NCBI GenBank assembly: GCA_029204225.1
Contig: CM055108.1
Span: 12,213,955-12,277,954, forward strand
Source of the DNA: Diphasiastrum complanatum
Lineage: Eukaryota > Streptophyta > Lycopodiopsida > Lycopodiales > Lycopodiaceae
Length of the DNA: 64,000 nucleotides
Direction: 5' to 3'
Position numbers and translations under genes: made by a program. The notes below the pieces were generated by a model that saw nothing but the letters and a program-made list of their open reading frames with translations, was not told the origin of the DNA and made no database searches. Below are positions 34,240 to 46,226 of this stretch, piece after piece. Within the stretch, counting starts at the first letter, position 1. The number at the start of each line of letters is the position of its first letter.

Positions 34240-34450
34240 TCGACACGTCAGGGGCGTGGCATCAACTAACACAAGGTAGCCATTTAGGAAGGCATTAGAA
34301 ACATCAAGTTGGAATAGCACTTGAAATAGCATGCAATAGAGATAATAATCCTTATGGTGACCATCTTGGCCACGAGTGCAAAGTGTGTTCCACACGTGTG
34401 AGGTTTCCTCACATACAAGAATTTGTGAAATATTTATGAAGTCTTGCGAC
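34240..34450 (-). pseudogene. Copia RT fragment
   Basis: The minus-strand frame reads YLYCMLFQVLFQLDVSNAFLNGYL. The LDVSNAFLNG motif holds the first catalytic Asp of copia RT. About 50 residues, isolated. Confidence 0.75.
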
Positions 34451-34452
34451 AT

Positions 34453-36250
34453 GGATTTGCCATTGGCAAGAGCATGTTGCCTTGGCTTCTTAGCATGTGT
34501 TTCTGCTGACTATCATTTAGTTTTTTGATGTCTCACAGTAAATCCTTTGACAATTCTATGTTCATGATACATGATATCCAAAGTGGAAGTAGGTGGAATC
34601 CGATATTCAATATTGTTACATCTCTAGCCGATCAGGATTTTGCTAGGATTAGTTAGGACTTATTAGCCCAGGTTTAACAAAATACGGATAATAGTGGGCC
34701 ACAAGAAATACTCGTACTAGAAAAGATTTTGCCTTTCTAGGACTCAGGGATAAGTCACATGAATTGTAATAGTCGACATCGTTGAGCTAAATATTCCATG
34801 TACTAAATTATTTGACAATATACATACCCAGTGCGTTGTCAAGGAAACAAGTCTGCCAAAGAAATCCCCAGTCATGAGTGCCACAAAAGACAGATCAAAC
34901 AAAAAGATCAGCAATGGAAAAAGATTGTTCGACAAAGAAATCGAAAAATTGTGAGACTGCCATGGGAATGGTAAATGCATGTCAATGATTATATGAACAA
35001 ATGTCGAAGACCAAAGAACTTACATGAGCCAAGTCAGTGTCTTGGCAATTCAAATCAACAGTACGACGGCAACAATGGATGCACTAACTAGAAATACAGA
35101 TAACTTGTACATAAGTAAGATCTTCATCTAGAAAGATCTTAGTATCTTTTAGTTTAGGTCGGCGTCGTAGCACCTAGTGAAGTGAAGCGTAAGACGAGTA
35201 TTAACATTCTGCTTGGTACAACTGTGTCCAAACCTTTGCTATGGTGTTGGAGGTTTTCGTCCAAAAACTTTTTGGCTTCTCCAAGAGCATCCTGAGAATC
35301 AGGGATGCCTCATGGGAGGCCACAATATGACATGTTAAAAACATCCCTTACCCAAAATAGGGTTGATCTTGAATGTACATGAGGGTGCCCAAGGACCATC
35401 CACTTTTAAGCTGGCAAAATCAGTGTACCCCAACACCTTACTACATTTACACATGAAAGGTGGCTCACTCATGAGATACCCCTATACCCTTTGACCCAAG
35501 CCATCTTTTCCCAAAAGGTAAAAGTACCAATGCAAGCACAACTCAAAGTACCCCTCTCCCACCCATACTTCATTGCTTGAAGTACCTACTAAAAGCACAA
35601 GGGTACTTTGGAAGCTATGTCAAAATCAATAGGAGAGCTCCCTCATTCTCTATAATAAGGGAGCCTCCATGCTCACAAAGTGTGTGTACCATGGTGTTGG
35701 CAAAAGTTGAGAGAGTGGAGAGTTGGGAAGTTGTATGGTGAGTGTTGTTTCTTTTAATGTGAGACCTTGAGAGTTGCTTTGTGAGAGGGTTGTGAGAAGT
35801 GTTTGTAAGAATTGTTTCTTGATGGTTGGTGAGAAGATTTGGCGAGTGAGAGAACCATTCAAGATGTTGATGAGGGCTTGAGGGCTTGCTTGACTTGTGA
35901 GAGATAACGAGAATTAGAACCTTGCTGAGCGCAAATCGGATATATACCTCCGACTGCGATCACTATCTACAGCTTCTCTCCTCTGCATCATCTAGTGTTG
36001 CGAGGATTCGATCTCTATCTGTGCAATGCCTACAGTGGGTTCTGCATGTGGTCTGCTACTCTGTACCACACCTACCTGCGCCTGTCTACCATATTGTCTG
36101 GCTGTGCCTCTCTTCTGCACACTCTGTCTGCGCTTTCTGCCTATGCGACTGCTCTGAGACGTGTTTTCTACCTGTGCAACTGTTCTGAGTGTGTTTGCTG
36201 CTGACTGCTCTGCGAACAATAACTTTCTCAAGTAGCTATAGGTATATACC
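34453..36250. other. No confident gene
   Basis: Short frames on both strands (for example 35922-36188 and 35992-36231) lack domains and look like chance. 35650-35760 has a TATAATAA and a Gly-poor GA-rich segment that could be LTR promoter sequence. Confidence 0.35.
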
Positions 36251-36261
36251 TAAGGCAGCGG

Positions 36262-36490
36262 ACCCCGGACGCGCGGTCGTGTCCGTGCCCCCGGACGCGC
36301 ACGCGCCAGGGGTGCGTCCGGGGGTCCAGACGTGTCCGCTTTTTTTTTTTATAATTTTATAGTGCTAAGAAAATGAAATAAAATGTGAACGCGTCCGACC
36401 CGGCGTCCGGGGGTTGGACGCGTCGGGTCCAGATGCGGACGCGGACGCGGACGCGGATTGCCCGCGTCCGGCCCGGACGCGCATCTCTGG
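36262..36490. mobile_element. GC-rich MITE-like island (hAT type, tentative)
   Basis: About 230 bases packed with 'ggacgcg', 'cgtccg' and 'gcggac' units in both orientations, in sharp contrast to the AT-rich surroundings. The left end reads CAGCGGACCCCGGACGC. The right end, reversed, reads CAGAGATGCGCGTCCGGGC. Both start CAG, as hAT elements do. The arms can fold on each other around a central T10 and AT-rich loop. I could not find a clean 8-bp target duplication. Confidence 0.45.
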
Positions 36491-37450
36491 TACCATATAG
36501 TAACTGGTTCAATGTTAATTAATTATGCATCATCATGGACTCACAAGAATTGTGTTATGAATGTTGATTGATTATACATTGTGATGGGTTTACAAGAACA
36601 ATGTATAATTTACATTCAATCAATTAATGACAGCTTTTAAGAGAGCCATTATATTGGTAAAAACTTCAAAACCAAACTGCACATAGCACTATCACAGAGG
36701 ATTTTGAACGGATAAATAAGAGACTCATAAATAGTGGAAGCTTTCCAAACTGTAACACAACATCAAAACTTGTTTAAAATGCTCTGGGTGCACATCAACA
36801 TTAACAGCATTCAAAATTCTTTTTTTAATTTTTTTCTTCGCTCATGGGATGCTGGAAAAATAAAATTATCTTTTGGAAGAGTTCTGTCACTAGGTTTTAG
36901 CTTGCAATGTCAGAAACAATGAATCACAAATTTCATTTATGAATGTCTTAAACTATCACTAATGCATAATGAAAATCACAAATTTTGATTCTATCTGAAA
37001 CACGTACCTCCTAGATAATTCACTTGTATGTTGAATGAACAGTTCTATTGTGGGATCATAGGGTAACAACCGCTCTAGAAAGAGAGCAATTTATTTCCAA
37101 AAAGCTTGATGAGTATTTTGATGTTGATTGATAAAATAGTTGTGCTACAAAGCGGGCTGAGCCCCAAAAGAATGACAAGCTATAAATTATATACCACTAG
37201 ATTGAAGACTATCCACAACGACGCAATTCACATGCTACATCTTTGACCATCATCTTGGTCTTTCCAGCATATTTCCAGAAGGATTGCAATTTCAAATTTA
37301 TGTCTTTCACTTTCATGAAACTGGTACCCTATCAAGGAATGCCTCAAAACAGTCTGAGTATAAAAGATTGTCTGATAAATTACCATCATGTACACTCAAT
37401 ACTTGCGATACGTCTTGTTGGGAAAGCTGATTCTATAAAATACTAATTCA

Positions 37451-40400
37451 TTACAGATGTGAGCGCTTCTGAATGCTCTTGCTGAGAGAGAGGGCAACAG
37501 GATGGTGACCATCGATTGACGTTCGTGATTTCTTTCTACCAGGAATACCTCTTAAATTGGCAACACTGCAACGTGGGCAAATGTAGTCAAGACCATCGGT
37601 CTTAGCATAGTCCTGCACATTGGACATCAATTTGTAAAACAAGTTGCATGCACATTGGACATCAATTTGTAAAACAAGTGTCAAGTACATAATTAAATGG
37701 AAACAGCAGCTCCATTTTACAAACTTATATATGAAGAGCTGGAAGCAAGAGAAGAATGGAACATTGATTTATTTATTTCAAGCAAATAATTCATTACTAT
37801 TTTAAATAATCACCCTAGAGCAATCTTGATCCCAGTTCGCCTTTTGGCAGCCACACCACATAATCCTGACTATGAAGGTGCTGAGATGAGGTAAGTGCTT
37901 TATGGGTGCATCTTTGCTCCAGCTGTGGGAAACACTTGTGTGGTGAGGTAAGGGCCTCCTAACATGTCGTGATTAGTGTTCCACCAGATTCAGAATCGAA
38001 CTTCTCAAAATTGAAAAACCCAGGATTTGGCATGAATTGTGGTTTCAACGAAGGCATTATGTTGTATATAGCCAAGTTCAGTTTTGTTTTTTTTCAATCA
38101 ACGAACTCAGCTGAAGTCGTTTTTGCGCCTACTGATTTGCGCCCAGCTTCATGCATTGTACTTATGTTTCTGATATCAATCTGAGTTCATCGTTTCACTA
38201 ACTACCATCTCTGGAAGTTCACGATGAGAGTTGTTCTATTAGCCAAGGAACTGTGGGGCATTGTCGATGGTACTGAAATCAAGCCAGACGCTGATGCAGC
38301 TAGCATCACCAAATAGAGGCAACGAGATGGCAAGGCATTCGCCTTAATCACATTGAACATCAAAGACTCCCAAATCAGTCATATCCGATCTGCACAGACT
38401 ACTAAGGATGCATGGGACATCCTAGCAACTCTCTATGACATCCAAGATGTCACTTCTAAACTCCATTTGAGGAAAAAATTCTTCACTTTGAGGATGTTTG
38501 ATGCAGACACTATTTCCAGCCATCTCAATACATTCAAAAACCTTATGGAGCAGATGACTACAACAGGATCGAACATTGAAGATTCAGATGCAGTGATGAC
38601 TCTTTTATCGAGTCTCCCTGATGCCTATGAAACATGGGCCATGGCTATTTCGACCCAGTAGCAACTAATTTTATCTAAAGTCATCTCAATGTTGTTACAA
38701 GAGGAGATCAGAAGAAATGCATCATCCTCAGGCTCTATACACAAAGAAAAATCACAAGTTCAAGTCAAAGAAATCCACGAAATCTAATTATTCAGGAAAA
38801 AGGAGCAACATACAGTCAGGATCTAATTTTGGCTCAAGGTCAAATTTTGGCCCAAGGTCAAATTCTTCATCATCCCAACCTATGCAAAAACTCTTCTGCA
38901 AATACTGTAAGAGGACCTGGTCGTCTCATCATGGACTATAGAACACTCAAGTACAACAATGAAATGAAGAAGCAATTCCAACAACAAGCAAATGCTGCCT
39001 CAACCAGTCACTCGATCCAGCCTGAAGAGGAAGATGCCTTCATGACCAAGGTCGAAAATTTGCAGGATGTGAATTCCTGGTACCTGGACTCCGGAGTAAC
39101 TCAACACATGACCCATCATCGGGACTGGTTCCAAAGCTACAAGCCTTTCACCCATTCTAGAGTTGTGCAACTTGGAGACAACTCAACTCACTCGATTGAA
39201 GGTGAAGGAACAGTCAGGGTCGAATTTCAGAGAGGTGATGTTAAGTTGCTATCCAATGTTCTATATATTCCGAACCTCGGCAAATTACACAGTAATTATG
39301 CTCTTAATTAGAGCTTTCATCTGATACCCATATTGCCCCAAAAAACCCCAACAAAAAAAAAAACGTTTCTGGAATTTATTTTGAAATTTCAGAAACGCGT
39401 TTCTAAACCGCGATTCTGAAATGCGTTTCAGAAACGTTGGGCATCTATGGCTCTATTCTATCAAAGGCGCATCATCTCATATTTAACAACATGCTAAATC
39501 TGAAGATCGAAATTTTTCAGGATCCACATTAAAGGGGAGTGTTGGAATTTCATGCTCAAGCCCAATTCCATTAGGTAATGAGCATCCTGAAATCTGTTTA
39601 TACTTATTCAGAAAAACTACAACAAAAAATTAAAAGAAGGAGGAGGCTCGAATTTCCTTACAGAGTATCGAAAAATTCAGGATCGAATTTTTCCAACCCA
39701 AGCCTTTTTCGACCAGTTTTCAATGTACTGATCATCTGACTTCCAATCATCAAGGAAGATCTGCATTGGAGTCAACGCACTGATCAGGTTATCATCCTAC
39801 AGGCATTATGTTGTATATAGCCAAGTTCAGTTCTATTTTTTTTTCAATCAACGAACTCAGCTGAAGCCTTTTTGCGCCTACTGATAGTTGTTTTAAAGTA
39901 AATCAAGCTTTCCACTAGTTGACAGTAAAGAGTCTTATCTGCAAATGAAGGACCATCATTCTTTGACGGCTTGTTGCTTGCATCCATTAGTGTGCTAATT
40001 GGCTTTGCTTTTCTGCATATTAAATCTCTTCAATATTTTTTGTGCGGACTTTGCCTAAGAGATAAAAAGACGGTGCTTCCCTTTCCAAACCACAACTCTT
40101 ACGCAATAGTGTAGCAAACCCAAATCTTTCATCTCAAATTCAAAAGAAAGATTTTCCTTACAAACAATAAGTTTCTTATTGCTTCATGTAATGACCAATT
40201 CATCCACATAGAGCACAATAACGTCTTCACTACCTTTGAAGACATACAAATTGCAATCAGATTTACTCTTTTCAAAACCTTCCTTGCAAATTACTCATCA
40301 ATTCGGCTATACCAAGCCATTGGCACTTGTTTGAGTCCATGCAAGGCTTTTCTAGGCTAGATGCTTTTGCTTGGAATCACAAACTCCTACGGTTGCTCCA

Positions 40401-43400
40401 TATAAACCTCTTCTTGAAGTTGTTTTTTAAGAAAGGCACTTTCAACATCCATTTGATAGACATCCCAATCAAAGTATTAGGATAAGGCCAATATGATCCT
40501 AATAAATTTCATCTTAGTGACAGGTGCAAAGGTCTAGTCATAGTCTAACCCCTCTTATTGGGTGTAGTGTTTTGCCACCAACCTCACCATGTATTTGTCC
40601 ACAATTCCATCAGCATGGAAATTGGTCTTATAGACCCACTTGCAACTTATTGGTTGCTTCCCTTTTGGCAATGCAACGAGCTCCCATATTTCATTCTTCA
40701 CAATAGACTCATACTCCTCCATGTCTTGCGGCGATACCTTTTCCTTCACAGCATTGTCCAGAATTAGTTATATAATAAGCTATTCAAGACTATGGAAACA
40801 ATTCTCCTGTCACTTATTATCTTTCAACTAAAGCAAGCCAATCCAAAAGGTCCTTGACCTTGATTGTAGCACCTTCCTCCATCTCAGAGTATGTGACATA
40901 TCCTACGTACAAAGAAGCGTGGCTGAATCCACCATCTCGTACATAAACTTGAGAAAGCTCCAAGCTTTCACTGCATCCCCTGAATTGCAGATGTGAAGAA
41001 TAATGTTAATTTTGACAAAAATTGATAATCTTGTGTGCCTTTTTTCCTCTACTTGTGTAGTCCTTCAATTTAGGTTCAAATGTAGGTATTGGCTCTGGTA
41101 ACTATCTCTTAGCAGTTCTTGTCCATCAAGATGTTAACCATCTTGAACTTCCACACCCTATAGTTAGTGCCATCTAGTCTACTTGCCCCACTCAACAGAC
41201 TCTCTCCAAGACTAGCCATGCTAAATCTTTTACTCAAATAGAAGCTCAACTTGAAAGGGTTCAGAAAAAAACCGAAGTCCAACAACTAGGGTTCACCCCA
41301 AACTAGGGTATGTAGCCAATTCAAGGCAACACTTCAGCTCCTGCCTTTGTCTCTGCCTTTCTCATGGCCTTGATAGCACAAGTACTAGATCCACCTGGAT
41401 CAAAAAACAAATGCCCCTACAAAAAGTGTCTGCACTCTTTATGTGTAAGCTCTTCTAAAAAGCTTTTCACACTCCTTGCCTACAACTATCCAACAGCGCA
41501 AATACCATGATAAATTGCAAGACCTACCTATGGAATAGAAAGTTCCAACTGCAACTTCCTATAGGTCGCCCAATATAGGGCCTTTACAGCGAAATAGTCT
41601 TATCCACTAAAATATTCTTATCCAACATAGGGGGGGCTCAAACCTAATGAAGTAATGTCATAAAATAGTTCTAGTCCCAAAAGTAAGAGGACGATCATAG
41701 ACCTGTGTTTTAGAAGGCACGGACTGTGTCCCTGATAGGGTGGCACAAGTTCCAAGTAATTATGGGATTAAACTCTTCAAATACGACGTGGAAGTAACTA
41801 ACAAATTATAACGAGGGTCCTATAGAAGCTCCTCGAGTTTCTAAAATCAATGATTACAGAAGGGGCATGTAGAAGTTAGCATTAAAATGTACAAAGTAAA
41901 AGACTGTCCAATTCGATATTGCAGACAGTATAAGAGTGAAGTCTACAATCTGGAACATAGTAATCCTTAGCAGTTCTAAATAAATTCTAAGAGAGGATGG
42001 TTAAGCTACCTTGAATGAGCCAAGTCCCATCCGTCTGTCACAACCAAAGTGAGCCCATTCTCCACACATACCACAATTCACCCAATCTCCTTCTGCACTA
42101 CTGTCAACCAATTAGAACTTGTTAGACTACAAATGAGTTCCAAAAATGCCACTTCCTTCTGCAAAATATTGAGTAAACTAAAATAATGATAAGTAGCATA
42201 CTACAAATATTAAGTGAAGTGCAAAAACAAAAGCTACAAAATTTAGTAGCAAGCATGTCTCTCATAGCAAAACAGAAAATAATGACCTGTGGCATATGAT
42301 GCAGCAGTCACCACCAACATCGTCATGAGCCAGCTCATACTCTAGAAGGTAAGTCTCATAATGTTTTTTGAGTGTGTTTCCAACACCCTTGATAGCAACA
42401 AGCAGCAATAAGAATAATAAGTAGGAATGAGCCACTCAAGAGTCCAATCAGCTTGAAAAATTTAACACATCCTGGTAGGCTAGTGCAATCTGCCAATGTC
42501 AAACTGCGGAATACCAAAAGTGCACGTGCTAACACAGATAAATTCACAAGCTTCTGACTTTATTCAAACACTTACTGTCATTTTATTCGTCAGTGTATGA
42601 TTTCTCATCTTGGCGAAAACTTGGCCTTTCCAATTGATGCCATTTCCCACGCCAAACCCACCTCTTGACACAACCTAGGTTTCAGCCATATTATCAAGAA
42701 TAACATATTCTTTGAAAAACTATTACTAACTTTATTGTGAGCAGTGGGATCGCGATTATAGCCATGCAAGAGAACTGAAATTATACCTCTCGATACAGAT
42801 TGTACAGATCAAGTCTTTTGCCATTTAATACAGCATCAGGAAAGACCTCCAGACCCGTTGGAGGAATCAATCGACTATGCCCCCTTGACATCAGAAATTG
42901 CATGACATCCTGCAGGAAATCAGCCTGTGCAAATATTCCAGAATCAACAATTACTTGTAAAGAGTTTACACCAATACAATCTCCAAATATATTTAGCAAA
43001 TTCAGGACTTCTCTGCAGAAAATAAGATAAAACATCACCAAGTTAAGAATAGAAGTTACCTCTGAGCACTCTGAAATAGGCTCACGATGGCAATTGTGCT
43101 TTTTCACCATTGCAGGAATTGGGATGATACACGGTGCAGGAGCTGCACCGGATGGAGTTTGCTTATAAGAATTTAAAGGTAGCCATGAACTTGAATCAGC
43201 TCCAGAAAGAAATGTTCCTGATGCTGACCGGATTCTGCCTGTACCACCATTGGCATTTACCTTCATCGACCATCCACTGTGAGCTCCAGCAGAGACAACT
43301 CCTGCAAATGGCATAAGCTTACGGCGACTAGTATGTGGTATGGGCTTCATTGCTGCAAGAAGTATTACTCTCTCCTTTAATGCAATTCCTTGATCACCTA

Positions 43401-44944
43401 CATGACCTGGGAAATTTGTTAGGGGCAGCTGAGAATGGTGGGTCCCACCAATCATCCAATTATGTCCATGGAATGCACTCTGCTCAGCAGGTAACAGTTG
43501 CCTCTTCCGAATAGGTGCAACTGGAGCCAACCAAAGAGGTGGAGTAGTCACTTCAATGGATCCAGAAGAATTTGAGAAAGGGCCTTCAACCTTCGTTATT
43601 TGATCGGGCTTCAAAGAAGCCAGCCTTTCTGCGTCCTCTTTCTGAAATGCAGCAACTGGAGCCCCCTCTATACCAGCTATTCCTAATGCAACTAAGCTAC
43701 GGTAACCAAGTTCAGTAGAAAGCTGTCGCAAGGCCTGATAAGACACACAACATACACTCGAGTGAATATGAATGACTTGGGTACATTCTCCAGCAGAGCT
43801 TTCAAATGAATCAATTTACCCTAACGAAGAAATGCAACTTACCCTCAAAGAAACCATTTGAAAGTTTCCATATAATTTTACCCTAATAAGCAAAGAAAGA
43901 CACCTGCACAGCCCATGCCGAAGTCTTTAGTCGTAATTCAACAACAGCAGCACCACAAGCTACAGATACTGAACGCCTAAGCTCAGCCTGTATGATTGAT
44001 TTGTCCTCTTCACTGCCAGTAACAAGATGAATCAAGCTGCTTCTTTCAACAAGCTCTTTTCGAATGCTTGATTCCAAAAGCTGTCAGGAATACAACGTCA
44101 TCTGTCAGAATAGAAAGATTTTAGGCAGTTACTACACCGAACTCCCTTTTGCATTCAGTTAAGCTAGAAATCAAAGACGCAATGACCCAAATCCACAGAA
44201 TTTCAAAGAGATTTCTAAAGGCTATGTGAATTAACACATATGCTATCAGCTCCCAACATATTTGACTGACCTGATCATCAAAACATGTCTGAGCACTGCC
44301 TGAAACTAGAAGGGAAATGCGAGCACTACTTGAAGTGCAAAGATCACAGCGCATAGTAACAACACCACGAGCGAATGATGCTGTAGGTGGTGGTGGGGCA
44401 CTGCACATCCATCCATGTCATATATGCTACCAGCTTAGGTGCTTGTATATCGTCATGAGGAACATTGCAGGGATAGCTAGACATAGGCGTTTATTAACAA
44501 ACTTGAAAAACAACAAAACGGCTCAAAGAAAGCAAACAAAAAGGTTGTTGAGATTATTAAACATGTTCTATGTGACAAAACTACAATGCTAACAGCACGC
44601 CATGTTCTCATCATATAAAAGTCATATCAAAGGAGAGCAAAATGGTCTAATAATTCAAAAGCAAAAATTGCCATACCTGATACGATGTATCAAACGTAGA
44701 CCTCTGGCCTGTATTTTTGTACAGAACACACACCAGTACATAGACTAGTTCATAAAATCTTGACTCACAGTGAAAAGATGCATGTGGGAAAAACGGTACC
44801 TCAGAAATACATTAATAAGCCATTCAGAAAAGCACTACGACTTGGTGAATAGAAATCAAATTCAAAAACACTGCACAGAACACTTACTTCAATCGCCAAA
44901 AGTGCACCCAAGCCGTCCTCTATTGCTCTCAGTGGTTTCATATC
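37451..44944 (-). CDS. ARID4-like nuclear protein (ARID + PHD finger), 5' exons not found
   Basis: Ten exons join in phase with GT/AG ends: 44944-44888, 44708-44677, 44400-44271, 44080-43904, 43734-43060, 42924-42787, 42674-42576, 42387-42287, 42100-42010 and 37612-37451 (stop). They give about 553 residues. Recognised parts: AIEDGLGALLAIE, RGVVTMRCDLCTSSSARISL, and the ARID domain spread over exons 6-8 (FLQDVMQFLMSRGHSRLIPP, LDLYNLYRE, RGGFGVGNGINWKGQVFAKM, GVGNTLKKHYETYLLEYE). The PHD finger runs over exons 8-10 (CCIICH, DWVNCGMCGEWAHFGC, YICPRC). This order is that of plant ARID4 proteins, which bind AT-rich DNA and take part in chromatin complexes. The family is longer (roughly 700-750 residues, from memory), so 150-200 N-terminal residues lie further upstream or are lost. 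The frame is intact throughout. Confidence 0.85.
38052..39880 (+). mobile_element. Internally deleted copia element in the ARID4-like intron
   Basis: A truncated 5' LTR end (38052-38135, 'aggcattatgttgtatata...gcgcctactgat') is repeated at 39797-39880 in a 3' LTR starting TGTTGGAATTTC (39539). Between them lies a gag. 38353-38661 is an open UBN2 domain (DAWDILATLYDIQDVTSKLH, MEQMTTTGSNIEDSDAVMTL). Then come a broken knuckle (CKYCKRTW) and a protease start (SWYLDSGVTQHMTHHRDWF). Integrase, RT and RNase H are missing. Same gag family as 1-672. Confidence 0.75.
39325..39475. mobile_element. MITE-like unit with repeated 'cagaaacg' arms
   Basis: The segment 'acgtttctgg...tttcagaaacgcgtttct...atgcgtttcagaaacgt' is a set of inverted and direct copies of GTTTCAGAAACG. 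Its outer ends resemble each other (CCATATTGCCCC on the left and, reversed, CCATAGATGCCC on the right). It lies inside the copia gag-to-LTR region of the previous entry. Confidence 0.45.
40190..41225 (-). pseudogene. Copia gag start and RT fragments in the ARID4-like intron
   Basis: The minus strand gives a gag start at about 41220 (MASLGESLLSGASRLDGTNY, RVWKFKMVNILM). It then gives RT at 40749 (EYESIVKNEIWELVALPKGK, ISCKWVYKTNFHADG). 40500-40190 shows broken RT with LHGLKQVP. Frameshifts and stops are frequent, and integrase is absent. Confidence 0.8.
41230..42009. other. Intron sequence without recognisable features
   Basis: Remaining 5' part of the large intron. It probably includes LTR sequence of the minus-strand copia remnant, but no LTR ends were identified. 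Confidence 0.4.
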
Positions 44945-45700
44945 CTAAATTGAAGTACAAACAAGCACGCTAACGTGAGGGCTCATTTAAAACTTGTTTC
45001 TTGCAGAAAATAAATCCTTGTAAAGAGGTTGGAAATAAGCAAAAGTTGCATAATCAGGAGGAGAAGATGCATACCCATGAATGAACTTGACAACAATAAA
45101 TTGAGGAATAGCACTACCAAAATCAAGTTATGTGCTTCTTTTTATGTTGTGACCATCACTCTCCATAACATTGATTAGCTAGCTTTGACCAGTTCAGAGT
45201 TGGCTACCTAGGCATGATTTTTCAGACCTCACAGCTACACTTTCCAGAGATGAATCAGATGCATATTTTTTCTCATGGAGAGAAAAATTCCTATCTGATT
45301 GGGCCCAAGAAACCTGAGGATGAGGTTTCTTTTGAATTTGAACAAGGGAAAGAATGATTCCCTGCCAAAAATTCAAGAAAAGGGTTCTTAGCCACTTTTG
45401 CACATAAATAGAACCCATTCGTAAGAATGGGGAACGTAATGTTTCAAGATCAGTCTATTAGGTTCAGGCGACCGTTGGTGCAAAGTCTTTGTTTTCTGAA
45501 ATCTGTTGACGGTTAGCTTGCACAGCAAACCAGCGCTATGCCCCCTTTTCATAGTGCTTCATCTGGTTCACGAGAGAACATTCGTAACTAGGTGGTGAGC
45601 GAGTCTTCACTTCTTCTATTTTACTTCTGCATTATTCTTTACTCTCGCTATGGAGAACCAGCCTCATAAGGACTTCTGTCATAGAAACTTTCTAGACCTT
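44945..45700. other. Upstream of the resolved ARID4-like exons; no confident exon
   Basis: The minus-strand frame 45418-45194 (74 codons) has a possible donor near its end (ctag/gtagcc). Its phase does not fit exon 44944-44888, and it shows no ARID4 resemblance. The missing 5' exons may lie beyond the retroelement cluster or outside the window. Confidence 0.4.
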
Positions 45701-45704
45701 TTCA

Positions 45705-46213
45705 ACCGCTTTACAGCCGACTTGGAGGCTATTTCTTTTGCCAAAAAAAAGTTTTGATATTTTAGGACCAAGAATGAGTTTTTCTTTAGAGGTTTAACTT
45801 GTTTTTTTGTTGTTTTAAGCATCTTGCAGTAGCAAATGGCACTCTTTGGACACATTGGTGATGTTATCCGCTTGATCAAAACAACGGTTATACAAGTTTT
45901 TTCATGTAAAAACCACGTTGATCTAAGGTTTTGTAAAAATCCTTGTCGCCGACTTGTGGTGTCATGAGAGAATACCCAAATGGCACAACTTCAGCAAGAG
46001 ACCGATCTTCTTTATGAGGAGATGACAGAGATGCACTTCCTAATAATTGAGGATGGTGTGGAAGATATCAAATCCAGCATCAAGTTTTTGAAAAGGGAAC
46101 CATGTGCCAGTTGGCAAGTAGGACTCAAAGAGGGGGTGCCTATGGTTGGGAGGTTCAGTCTACACACCGGCCTTCGAGGATTCACGAGCTTGGAGAGACT
46201 TGCTTGTGACAAT
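45705..46213 (+). mobile_element. Probable 5' LTR of the old plus-strand gypsy element
   Basis: It ends ...CTTGTGACAAT directly before the primer site at 46214. The start near 45700 is a guess. The frame at 45980-46279 runs across LTR, primer site and leader and is not a gene. Confidence 0.4.
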
Positions 46214-46226
46214 TGGTATCAAAGCC
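46214..46226 (+). other. Primer-binding site of the old gypsy element
   Basis: TGGTATCAAAGCC, a one-base variant of the initiator-Met primer site TGGTATCAGAGCC. Confidence 0.75.

Larger units (their letters stand above)
37613..42009 (-). other. 4.4-kb last intron of the ARID4-like gene, filled with transposon remnants
   Basis: Donor GT at 42009 (after TTCAAG) and acceptor AG at 37613. It separates the CysX2Cys...HisX2Cys part of the PHD finger from its last CPRC. It contains a plus-strand copia remnant (38052-39880), a MITE-like unit (39330-39470) and a minus-strand copia remnant (40190-41225). No stops or frameshifts affect the exons, so splicing appears to cope with the load. Confidence 0.8.

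Noticed and set aside
35922-36231. Cys/Ser-rich frames on both strands
   Set aside because: Overlapping shadows of each other with no domain, splice sites or signal peptide logic that I can support.
36262-36490. CpG island promoter
   Set aside because: Word composition is repetitive (ggacgcg) and palindromic, and no gene starts nearby. A MITE-like element explains it better.
42356-42547. 63-codon hydrophobic frame (LIGLLSGSFLLIILIAACCY)
   Set aside because: It overlaps an ARID4 exon in the wrong frame and the adjoining intron; the transmembrane look is accidental.
45194-45418. 74-codon minus-strand frame as a possible ARID4 exon
   Set aside because: The splice phase does not fit the next exon, and the sequence shows no resemblance to the family.
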